DNA of 64,000 nucleotides, taken from assembly GCA_030704615.1 (NCBI GenBank), contig CM060732.1, positions 54,789,053 through 54,853,052 on the forward strand, given 5' to 3'. This DNA comes from Takakia lepidozioides. Lineage: Eukaryota; Streptophyta; Takakiopsida; Takakiales; Takakiaceae. The position numbers and the translations under genes are program-made. Positions 1 through 12,900 of the stretch are shown here, one piece after another (the stretch's first letter is position 1; each line of letters starts with the position of its first letter). Below the pieces are notes generated by a model. That model was not told the origin of the DNA, ran no database searches, and was given only the letters and a program-made list of their open reading frames with translations.

Positions 1-68
1 ACCACCCCTACTTACCCACCTATCTGATTGGTGCATTGAAGAGACGAGTATGTTCCTCTCTTTGTAAA

Positions 69-109
69 GTCTTCCGCGGACGTTATTAAGTACCATTTCT
101 TTTCATTTG
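69..109 (+). repeat. LINE A 3' tail fragment in an intron
   Basis: The segment matches the 3' end found in all LINE A copies (CCGCGGACGTTATTAAGTACC followed by an ATTTC-like tail). It lies just upstream of the first visible exon of the FANCM-like gene, so it is probably intronic. Confidence 0.7.
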
Positions 110-188
110 TTAAGTCTGTCTGAGATATGGTATGTCTTTTTATGAGCAAGTTTCTAAACAACTGCTTGCAAACTGTGAACAGGTGCAG

Positions 189-3100
189 ATCATGCACTCG
201 GTGTGGAGGAGGAAAGGGATGACTGGGACAGAACTATTTACCCATCTAGAGTTATCTCTAGTAATTTGGACAAACTATCCAGTGTGGTCAGCAAGAATTC
301 TACCACACAGAGAGAGTCAGAGGAACTTTTGACAGATGGTGGAGCCAGCACATCAAATGGTCTGCTGCACTCTCAAGTAGACAAAGGAGACATTCCATAT
401 TCTGGGAACATTGGTCATGCCAGTCCACTTTCGCAACCACTATGTACCAACCAAGGTATTTGTTTCTATCACTTGGTGTGTTCCTCCAGATTGATGAAAG
501 TGGCTTAAGCATGCCTTCTTCCTGTGATATATGCAATAATGATTTGGTAAACTGCTTCTGTAGTCATGTCCACTTTGGCCTTACGTTTTCCAACAATGGC
601 CTCTGGTTTACTGAAGTTGTCCACCAATTCATTGCAGGTACATCTGAGTCTGAAATCTGCAAACATGGAACCAGTGGGAAGTTTGAACATTCTCTTTTGA
701 AAAGGACAGTGGAGCCCATGGTCATGGCACTGGAGAAAGGCCCCCTGACACAGCAAGCAGTGCATAACGTTCTAGAGGATGACATGCAGGGATCTGAAGC
801 AGCAGATGAAGATTTGACAAACGAGCTCAAGTGTTCAGCCAATAGAGAAGTCATAGAGGAATTATGTATTGGACGAGCTGCTGGATCTCACTGTCCTCTC
901 TTTAGCATTGAAACAACAGCTGTGGGTGTGTCTGAGCAACTCCAGGTTACATCACCAGTGAAGTCAATCTCAAAAATGGCAGCCGGCCCTGACTGTGTGG
1001 ATCAGCTCACTGGATGGAGAAATTGTGGTCAGCTTGTCGATATTGAACACAGCACAGATGTGTGCCCTGCTCTTGTACAGAATGTCCGAACGTCTGTAAG
1101 CTCTGTAGATGAAGACTCGGGATTGGCTCCGGAGGTACCTCACATTGTCAATGTATGTGTCAATGAAGGTGACAGCCCCCCAGCAAGGATGATAATTGAC
1201 AGACCAGAGGAGTTCGTAGCAGCTACACCAGAGGACAAGCTCCGGAAAACTTCACCTGCCCTGGATGTTTCAAAGACAGGCAAGGCAATGAGTAACCTGA
1301 AGAACTTCAACTCATCAGTATTTAATGATGTGACCATCTGCCCTTCTCCAGTCCTGGAAACCCCGGTCACCTCAAAGCAGGTAGATAGGTCTCTTACTCC
1401 CTGGAAACATGTCTCCTCTTGTCCTCCACACTCACATCCTCAGCAAGTGCCTGGCCACATATCAGGCTCTTCTTCAACTGAGAATGCTACATCTCCAGCC
1501 CAACCAAAGATGCTGGATTTTTGCTACGCCATAGATCGAACCTCTGGAGAAGTTGAGTATGCTCCATTGACTGAGGCAGGCACTTCCAGGGTGCAGACTG
1601 CCAAACCTGGCTTGTGTACAACCACACCAGATGTTCGAGGAAAAGCACTGGCAAGTTCTCAACAATGGTCACAAGAAAACATCGCACTCAAATTGCAAAA
1701 CCAATTGAGTGGGAAGGATGGAAATGTAGGTGGGTGGCACAGCCCATTGCATGTATTGCAGCATCCCGTCAGCAATGGCAGCAATAAGTGCCAGTTCAGG
1801 AGTGGGGACTTAACGTCTTCCACACCAAAACCACGATACAAGTTCAAGCGCCTCAAAAGGGCTCATGACCGTACTTCCTCAAGTTCAAAGAACAAGGGAG
1901 ACAGAAGGAAAAACATTACTGTGGCGCTAGGAAGCCCAAAGAACCCATGTGATGTGGGTGCCAGTGTTCGACAAACAAGGAGAATCCAGAAGCTGAAATC
2001 TTCTACACTGGGTATGTCCTTTTTGCACGTAAAGGACTCGCACTGAGATTAAGGCAAGGTTAGGGTTTTTTCTGCAATTGCTGTTCTTCGTTTGCCAGCG
2101 CTAGCTTTTTAGACTGAAGTGGATGTACATTAGTGTATGAAAAGGTCTCTTGTGGTTTTTTAAATAGTTTTTCTTAGTTATGCCTTCAAGCTTCTTGGTA
2201 CCTTTAGCAGAAATCAAGCTGTCCATGTCTCACTCAAAAGTGTCTACTTGTTTGCAGAAAACAATCAGCGGAAACTTACTGTCCAACCGTTCATCGATGA
2301 GGAAGCAGAGTACACCCTTCCCTGTGCACTTCCCTAATGTTGTTCCATAGCATAAACTTGAAATTGGAAGAAGTATTGTTCTCTTCACAGCCTTGTTTAT
2401 TGTAAGTGATTACATGTAACTCTGGATAAGCCCGCTCCTTGTGAATGTCAAAAGCAAGTTAATGCCATGCTGTAGCTTCATTTCATGCAAATGCCATGGG
2501 TGGACGTACCATGCTTTAGTAGTTCCTTTCACTAGCTTTATAATAGGGGTGTAAAGGACATATTTCACTGCTAACTAGTAATGATGTCAACTATTCTTGC
2601 CAACATACCCACACAGAGAGTATGTAGCCAAGGTAAACTAAGAACAGGGGTAATCCCAGTTGGAAGATTTTTCAATATAATTGTCTAGTTGTTATTGACG
2701 ACCCCCTATGCATTATGAGAGGTGGAGTACAACAAACATTGATGTCACTATGTTGTAGTACAGTGAGACCTGATTGTCTTGTATAGTTGTAAACTTGTGT
2801 CATGCTTCTGGTGGGGAATGTTTTGTGTAGAGTGAGCCAAGACGGGGATATATCTACAGATGAAGATGATGATGCTGAAGGAGAAGAGTCACAAGATGGT
2901 TTTATTGATACCTCACACTCACAGTTCCTTCACGGCTCCGTTGATATGATGGCTGTGTACAGGTGAGTATAATCAGGGCTAGAGGCTTGTTCCATGCTCT
3001 TCAAAAATCAGTTTAAGTCTCATTCTGTCCTCTAATGAGTGGTACTTGTCCTCTCCAATATTGTACGCTCTACACTTGCACTGTTGTATCTGAACACCTG

Positions 3101-3660
3101 ATCACAGCAACTAATTGAGTATTTTCCATGACAGGCAGTCACTACTTACACAGATACCCATGGATGTGAGGCAATGTGTTCCTCCCAATTCCACGGGGTC
3201 CACCAGTACATCGCTGTACTCTCAGAGTGAACAATGCTTACCTCCAAATTCCACAGGGTCCACCAGTACATCACTGTCCTCTCAGAGTGAACTAAGGGAC
3301 TCAAGGCATGGTGCAGCACCCATGTCTGGCTCACAACTCTTATCCTGTACCCCCACCTCTACAGCCTCCAGAGATTCTCCTTCCACAGTTTTTCCAGCTC
3401 GCCAACAACATGGATGCCTGCCAAAAGAAAATGGGTTCACCGCAAAGAAGGGAAGGAAGGCCGTTGCACCAACTACGGGAGGAACGGAGTTGAATTTGAA
3501 GGAGGATCGAAACTGTAGCAAGTTGGAGTCCAGGAAACGTAAACTCAATTTCCAAGCTCAGGAAGAAGAAGATTTTTTGGCTGGTATAGACCTTGATGCA
3601 TTGGAGGAAGATGCAGTCCAGCAGTCTCGTAGCAGATCAGCACAAATTGTGTCCAAGTGA
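189..3660 (+). CDS. FANCM-like DNA-repair helicase, C-terminal exons (partial)
   Basis: Four exons join in phase: 189-455, 638-2011, 2833-2962 and 3135-3660 (stop TGA at 3658-3660). Introns start with GTATTT, GTATGT and GTGAGT and end in AG. The long 638-2011 exon is Ser/Thr-rich and low in recognisable domains. The third exon encodes an acidic patch followed by QDGFIDTSHSQ and then VDMMAVYRQSLLTQIPM across the splice, which recalls the conserved motif after the helicase in plant FANCM proteins. The last exon ends with GIDLDALEEDA. It contains a small internal duplication (PPNSTGSTSTSL appears twice). FANCM is a fork-remodelling helicase of the Fanconi pathway that limits crossovers. The helicase domains would lie left of the window. 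Identity rests on short motifs from memory, so it is tentative. Sequence 456-637 reads open but is intron. Confidence 0.55.
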
Positions 3661-4800
3661 AGCAATACCTTTCCTTTCATTTGACTTGTCAGAGAGAACT
3701 ACTTGATATTGGAATGTAAAATAGTTTTTTGAGCACCTCAAGGTGTTATGTTCTTTGGCAAACCAAAGATTCTTCATCAGTTTATGTTGGTTCTAAACTT
3801 CAAGATATGGAATATCACAAAATTGTGCGACAAGAAGCTGGATTTCCTGGAATACTAGTCAGCACATCTGCCTTGCAAGCAGCCCTGGTGGAGGTGTTGG
3901 CATATCTTGAAGGTTTTATGTTCTTCTTGTGTTAGTTGACTGTCTTTTGTTTTTCTTCAGTTCTTTTGAAGGCAGCGGAGGCTGTGATGCAAGATTCCTG
4001 TCCAGGGGGTTATTCCTCTTTCCCAACCCGTGAACAGTTCAACTTAGGAGTATGTAGTCTTTAGAGCCTGCTTTGCCAATAAGGGAGAGGATCAACCTTA
4101 GAGGACTGAGCTAACACCATTTATCCACTAACATTCACAACGCATCCATCTCACCACTCCAACACCCATGTTCACTTGAAGTACAGTGTTGTAAGCCAAA
4201 AGATCACCAAGCCCCACAGCCCAAGCACCTAGATTTCATCACAAATCCGAAGTCTGCAACTTTATCTCCCTCTCTCCAACACATCATCAACCCACTGCAC
4301 ACGCTTTGTCCACTCTCACCTGCTTTGAGTAGGTATGCTGGATGTGCCAAATGGTTTGATGCAACCCACTTACCATTGTAAGAGCAGGGGCAAAGGAGCC
4401 ATGGCAGCGGAGGAGAAGCTTACAGATTCTGCAGCCAAGTAAGTACTGAGAGCTCTTCCTTTTGGCTACTGAAGAATGGACTTTCCTGTAGATGGTGCCC
4501 GTTAACAACTGGATTTCGTTACCCAGCTAGATGCCGTCTACGGACCGTAGGTGAGTAGTGAAGCCCACGAGCCGTTAGATTCTTGATCGGACGGTTCCGA
4601 AGTGCTGTCACTGAAGGCGAGGGAAGGAGGGAAATCCGCCGTAGCCCGTATTTGAATTGGCGACATTAGCGGCTATACAGCTAATGAATATAGCTTGATT
4701 AAGCATCGTGTGGCTAATAGCCGTGAGATTAGGTAATCGACGGCTCTGGGTGAGCGATTCTTAACCTAATTCTTCCGTAGCTTGCCGCTTCTGGCGCCTT
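3661..4800. other. Intergenic, no gene seen
   Basis: Between the FANCM-like stop codon and the beta-tubulin 5' region I see only short unsupported reading frames. The right part (about 4500-5006) probably holds the beta-tubulin promoter and 5' UTR. I could not assign a TATA box with confidence. Confidence 0.5.
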
Positions 4801-5006
4801 GCAGACTTGTTTGCTGTTCTCTCTCTCGACAGTCGCTCTAGTGTGGATTCTTGCTGCGCGCGCTTGCGAGCAGGCGATCGTCTCCGTGGAGCCGTGCTTG
4901 TAGTTCAGTTTGATTCAGGTTGTTGTAGTCGTTTGTGCAGAGAGCTTTTTGTGGCTGCAGCAGGCTATTGTGAGCCTAAGTTTGAGTTCGAGTCAGATAT
5001 ATCAAG

Positions 5007-6655
<1,649 letters not shown>

Positions 6656-6910
6656 AGTGGATATGCAATTTGCTTGCTAGTCATAAACTACATCTTAGGT
6701 GATGGAAACAAGATCGTTTCCCAACCACATGATGTCTAGGTTGGCAGGTCATTACATTTTCTCAGGAAGGAAACATTGCTGGTTGGAAACATTGTGAATG
6801 TGATTTTTTTGAAGGAAAGATTTTGTGGGATTACTAAATTGACTTCCACATACGGCTCTATTGGAGCTTCAGTTGTTTTGGAGACAATCACCAGCACTCA
6901 TTGAGTCTAT

Positions 6911-7207
6911 GCACGAGATATACTCGTCTGCATTTGCTCATCAGAGGCTTTGGTTGATCCTTGATTGAGTGGTTGAAAGGAGTGTCAAGCTAACTCTTTA
7001 TTTCATCCATGTCATAACAATCAAGCAAGCCTGTCATTGCCTGCTTTATGTTGAAGTCTCACTTTGCACGAGATATACTGGTCTGCATTCACTTGGCAGA
7101 GGCCTTGATGGAGTGGTTGAAATTGTCAAGCTAACTCTTTATTGCATCCTTGTCATAAAGATCAATTAAGCCTGTCATTGCCTGCTTTATGTTGAAGTCT
7201 CACTTTG
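6911..7207 (+). repeat. Tandem duplication downstream of beta-tubulin
   Basis: Two head-to-tail units, 6911-7065 (155 bp) and 7066-7207 (142 bp), both start with GCACGAGATATACT and end near TGAAGTCTCACTTTG. The second unit carries small deletions. They lie in or just past the tubulin 3' UTR. Confidence 0.85.
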
Positions 7208-7446
7208 TGCACTTGTATTTGCTGCAAATGCTGGGGATAGAATTAAAATCTGACAAAATTGTTAGCCTTCAAAGCATGATGGTCTAAGATTCTGCGGTGT
7301 TGCTGGTTGTAGGTTTGTGAGCATGATATTGCAAGCATTAGTTAAGAGTTTGGTTAGATGAACACAGAGTAGGTGCATTCTGGCTGTCCGGATTTTCCTG
7401 CCACTAGAGGCAATCTCAGCAGCCTTTCTCTTGTGTCTGCTGGATA

Positions 7447-9901
7447 CTAATAAATGAGTGTTTTCTGGTACTTATGGTCTGGCTGGTGAGATCTCCCCAG
7501 GGTGAAGTAGGCCAATGAGGTTGTGCAATGTGGGAAAGCAAAGCCTGGTGTTGTGAAAGACTGGTTTTCGGTGCCTTTTGCTTTCAGCAGCTTCGACTCT
7601 CTGTCCTCTCTTCGTCCTGACTGAGTGTAGTGTGCCTCCTTCCCTCTGAGCCAAAAAATTGAAGAAAAATACAGTAGGAGATGTAGCAGTTAGTTGCAAG
7701 CCAAAGCAGTTCATGTGATTTAGTCAGTGAACCTGAAAGCAATGGCCTTGCAGATTGCAGCATGGCTAGAGTTATCTAGGTGGTCATGCTTGATGGACAG
7801 TAGCATGTTAAATTCTGTCACTGATCACTTGCTGTTGTAGTTATGTGTTGTAGTGATGTGTTTTAGTAATGTGGCTGTGTTGAGATTTGAAAGAAGCAGG
7901 TTTAGGTGTAAGTGTAATGCATCTTAGTAGCCAACATTGTGACAGCATTTTGGGGTCTTTTCCCCCAGGCAAGGCCTCTGTAGTAGGTTCATGGCAAAGG
8001 AAGGCGGCTCAACAAGTTAGCAGTTGGAACATGTCAAGACATCAAGACCACAGCCTGCAACTGCTTGCTGATTCGAGTTGATTTTAAACTCAAGATATCC
8101 CTTCCCAGGACTAGTGGCACCAAGGGTTGAGGCTGACACGGCAGCGGGCTATTGGAGTGGTATAACAGCTCTTCATAAAGGGTAAGGTAGGCTTCATCAG
8201 TTTTTCGAACCCCAGGGGGAGGTCGGATCTCGAAAAACGCTCCTTGAAGGGAACCTTATCCAATACATGAAGTACCCTATGATGTGTTGGGCAGTTACGT
8301 AACACTTCATGTTTGGCATATGGATGGGAGGAAAGATTGGAAGTAGTTCCTTTGAAGGAAGACTCTGGTTTCCTTTGAGAAAACAAATCTGTTGGATTCA
8401 GATACTTCGTGTGCCACTTTGGTTTCTATAACCGATAAAAGGCCATGAACTGAAATTTGCTGCAACGAGGACTGTATTTCAGTGGCAATGAGCATTCTCA
8501 TTGTTGGGTTGCGGAACACTAGTTCAGGGAATTGAGAAGGAGACAATTTCCACCTTGTCAAGAATCAAGAGTCTTGCAGCTCTACTTCAGGCATAGTCTT
8601 GAAGGTCTTTAAATCAAACCACCGTTGGTTGAATACCTCTTATATCATTGGTGGGGATGTACGTGCTGATTATTCATTCACCAGAGCATGTGAATGTCTC
8701 AAATGCAGTGAATGAGAGAAGTGTTCTGTGAAAGGAAAGACATGCTACTAAAACATAGGACAATGAGAGCAGCCCTCTTGAGTGAATTGTGAAGTCGGTG
8801 AAACATCAAATGGGTGGGCCCGTTGGAGAATGATTCTAAGGAAAACAAGGCATACTATCAAAAGCACCTTAGGCATGCATCGTTTTTGTTTTGAATCGTT
8901 GCCAATCAAGTGAGATCTTTTTCTTTGCTGCATCCTTACAGGCATAGTCCTGGTAGGATCAGGATTTAGAGGGGAGATTATGATTTTAGCACAAAACTCT
9001 CAAATGGATGATGCAAGAGAGGAGGAAACTTACTACGGAAATAACACTTACTTGCTGTTGTTAGCCCTTTTTTTGTAGGGGGGTGGCTCGCCAGGTTTGT
9101 AGCTGCTCACAGTACTTTTTGGCGACAACTCAGGAAGTGTGCGATGACTCTTTGTTCCTTTCATAACTTTTGAGCCTTTCAAACTCTGAGCCTGCAAACA
9201 GTGAGTGCTCTTGTGAAGTGTCGATGGTTTGTGCAAAATTAGCTATAGTGCAGACAGGGGGATAAGGGAGGTAAAATGAACACCTGCAAAATCGGGGAGC
9301 GTTTTTGTTGGTATGGCTAATTACACACAAAACTCTGCTTGCTTTGACTTTGTGGCAATAGACCTTGCCACACCTGGTTTGGATGGAGCAGAACAGGTGG
9401 GAAAAGCAATGTGTGCCGCTACCGTGCAGAGGGCTTGCTCCAGTGGTGGGCTTACCTCTAATATGTGAAGTTGATGCTGGTCTTTCACATTTTCTCAGAG
9501 AGCTCTTTACACCACACATAGAAAGGGAAGAAAGCAGAGCTGGGGGGGTGATGAAGTAACAACAGAGACAGAGAAGGCAGATCATTGAAACCCTAAAAAA
9601 GAACTCATTTTCATACCTTTGGAGTGTGCAAGCGTTGATTGCTTCGGAAATTGGCAGCATGGGTGGGGCCAGGGATCTTGGGGGAGAGCATGGACAAGTT
9701 GGAGCTGTTTTTAATAGGTGGCAGCACATGGGTGGACTCCGTTCCACACCCCTGAGTGTTGTCCCTTTGTGGGGGCCCTGCTTCTGGGGCCATGTGATTG
9801 GAAACTGCTGAACCCACTGAGGTTAGTGTGGCTGGGCTCTGCACATCTGCAAAGTTGGAGAGAGGGGTCAAGTCCCCATCTCGTGCTGCCTCTTTTTCAT
9901 C
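7447..9901 (-). CDS. C-terminal extension exons of the MOK/LF4-like kinase
   Basis: The three exons 9901-9617, 9191-9052 and 7645-7447 are assigned to the kinase by phase and splice sites, not by homology. The first starts in phase 0 after the 17976 donor (GTAGGG) and ends with GTATGA. The second ends with a perfect GTAAGT. The third follows a long pyrimidine tract and CAG and runs open to TAG at 7447-7449. The protein is basic and rich in Ser and Pro, with [12 protein letters not shown] resembling the short LP-x-L motifs in tails of MOK-family kinases. An 8.1 kb intron packed with LINEs separates this part from the kinase domain. It could alternatively be a separate gene. Confidence 0.6.
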
Positions 9902-12900
9902 CTGCAAGTTCAGTACAAATTAACAAGGTCAGCTGCAGAATCCTTGCTTAACACGTTGCTCAGGACCATAAAGTTTTGGGTTTAGAAACACCCTGCGAAA
10001 TGATAGACCCTCAGACATGACAACAAGAAATGAAAAATGAAATGAAATGGCACTTTATAACGTCTGGGGAAACCTCATAGAGCTTATGGGACAAAATGGA
10101 AGAAAACATGAGAGAGGAAACAAAACCAGAGCCAAAAATAAGAAACTATTGCTCAAGTGATTGTCTAAGGGTGAAGGCCTCGTGCAGGTAAGCTGCCAAG
10201 CATTTCTGATCCTCATAGAGTCAAAAGCCATGTCTGTTGCCATGAGATTGTCTGATGAAAATGAAGTTAGGCAGAAAACTTCCCTGAACTTGTTTCCAGT
10301 CAGTGACATGGGGGAGGACATCTTGGATGACCTCAAGGGTCTACCCACTCTCGGCACTAGACTGAAATTTAAACTCAGGGCAGGAAGCCTGCCTTTGAAC
10401 AGCAAACAGAAGCAGAGAGGAAAGGGAGAGTGCAATTGCCCGTTGTGTGGGCAATCTGAAGACAGTATTCATTTTCTGATACACTGTCCAGGGTTCTCTC
10501 ACCAAAGAGACACTCTCTTCAAATCTATCAAGGGAATTGTGCCTGTACCCCTGTTTACCAACTTTGAAAGTCTCGAGGCAGAGCCAAAAGCCCAGGCCCT
10601 CCTGAGGCCTAGTTTTTGGGCAAATCACACACAGCAGATTGATGCTTGTGTGAAGGGATTTCTAGAGGTTATCTGGAAAACCCGGATTAATTCTATATAT
10701 GAAGGTAAGTCTTACTACCAACGTCAGCCCCTGACCGAGGTAGGTTCTGTCCCTTTTGTTCCCACTCAAACTGGGCGCGGGGTCAATGGCCACAAGGCTA
10801 CGGCAAACAACGTCTTATGAGTACAATCTTTATTACGGCCAATGTCAGTAAGGCAATCAAGAAGCTGCAAAATGGCAGAGCAGTGGACATTTCAGGACTT
10901 CAGAGTGAATCATCAAGCATGCTGCCCCTGCTTTAGCCCCTTTTATAGCTAACCTCTTCAATGAGGTAGTGCAACGGGGCTTTCCAACAGAGTGGACAAA
11001 GAGCATCATCCACCCACTCTTCAAGAGCGGTGACAGGCTCGCACCGACCAACTATCGTACTATCATGGTGTCCTCAGTACTTGCTAAACTGTTTGGGGCA
11101 GTAGTGGCCATGATTGGGCTGAGTCCTCTCGCATTCGTGCTGAGGGACAGGCTGGTTTCCGTCGCAACAGATCCACTATTGACCACATCTTCACTCTTCA
11201 GGTTATAACAGGGCTGCCCCCTTTCACCTACCCTGTTCGGGATCTACATTGACGCCTTGGAGAATTACATATCAAAAAACCATGGGGTTGGGGTACCATT
11301 GGATGGGGGACCAACACAATCAGATTTCCTCTACGCTAATGATGTTGCCCTTTTGGCACAATCCCCGGTCTTCCTGACGCCATCTCAAAATTTTGGAACA
11401 GTTCTGCAAAGACTATGGGATGCAAGTCAATCTTAGCAAGACCAAGATCATGGTCTTCAATGGCCAGGCTGATCGTAGATTCATCTTCAACCAGCAGGAA
11501 ATTGAGATTGTGAAATCATACCGGTACCTGGGTCTGGCTATCCACTCCCCCAAGTTTCACTTTGCAGCCACTGCCTTGGACAGATTGACTAAAGGTAAGG
11601 CGGCCTCCGTCCGCCTTCAGGCCAAATGCAAGCAAATACATCTGCGTCATCCCCCGACAAAAAAGTGGCTGTTTGACACCGTCGTCAGCCCTGCTACCAT
11701 CTATGGTTGTGAGTTCTGGGCATCTGGTGTCCCTGTCTCCTGGTGGGAAAAGAATTTGGAACCATTACAAGTCATCTTTTCTCCAAGCAATGCTTGGCGC
11801 CAGGAGCACAACTCCATCTCAGATCCTAGGTGCAGAGTTCGCATGTGTACCATTGCAATCCGAGGCCCTCTTCCGGCTTACAATCTTTCTCCATAGATTA
11901 CAGGCCCTTCCACCCAAGGGGCTCGTGGCAAGGGCCCTCACAACATCTATGAGGCTCAAAGCTGCAGGTTTCAGGAACTCCTGGTATGCTCGAGTGGACA
12001 GTTTATTTCAACGTAACGGACTTTCTACTGCTTTCCTATTACCAATGAATCCAGATGAGGTGGACATCACATCCAGACATGACCGCAACAGACTCATTAG
12101 GAGAGAGCTTATGGAATTACATGTCAAGAGAACTTGGAAGCTACCCAATCTCACGACAAAGCTCCACTTCTATCGAGAGACATTCTTGGTGCTCCGCGAT
12201 GATAGAATCTTGAGACCAAATTACCTTTCAGCATCCTTATCTCCTTCCCTCCTGAGGGCATTGGGGCGGTTCAGGGTGGGTTCCCACAACCTACGGATAG
12301 AGACTGGCAGATGGGAAAACCTGCAACGGGAGAACCGCCTATGTCCAGCTTGCATAGGGCGCAGCAAGGAAATTGAAACTGAAGAACACTTCTTCTTCTA
12401 CTGCCCTCTGTACTACGAGATCCGTGGGAGATTCCACTGTTTATTCAGTGGAACCCAAACTCTCACTGATGTCTTCCACTATGAGGATCAAAAATGCTTG
12501 GCAGCCTACCTGAACGAGGCCTTCACCCTTTAGACAATCGCTAGAACATTAATTGTGGTTTCTGGATTTGTTCCTCTCTCATGTTTTCTTCCATTTTGTC
12601 CCATAAGCTCTATGAGCTTTCCGTGGACGTTATAAAGCACCATTTCATTTCATTTCATTTCTCCCCATGTTGGTCTACCGTCTGCCTTTGGGTCTCCTGT
12701 TGTTACAAAACCATCACAGATTTTATATGCTGAGTTTGCTCGTGTACCCCTTGACATCAAAGCCATCTTCCGACTTACTATCTTCCTGACAAGTTGTGAA
12801 CCCTACCATCCAAATGGCCGTGGGCCCTGCTGGCAACCTCTATGAGACACAAAACCGCTGGTTTCAAGACCTCTTGGTATACTCAGGTTTCCAACTTCCT

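Noticed and set aside
442-637. Start of the long open frame at 442 as the true N-terminus of the first gene
   Set aside because: Positions 456-637 have a donor (GTATTT) and acceptor (TTGCAG), and the upstream frame 189-455 joins in phase at 638. The reading frame there is intron read-through.
8111-8561. Two minus-strand frames between kinase exons
   Set aside because: No splice borders or motifs support them; they fall within the last intron of the kinase gene.
9130-9747. 205-codon minus-strand frame
   Set aside because: It crosses two splice sites of the kinase gene in a different frame. The phase-consistent exons at 9901-9617 and 9191-9052 explain the region better.
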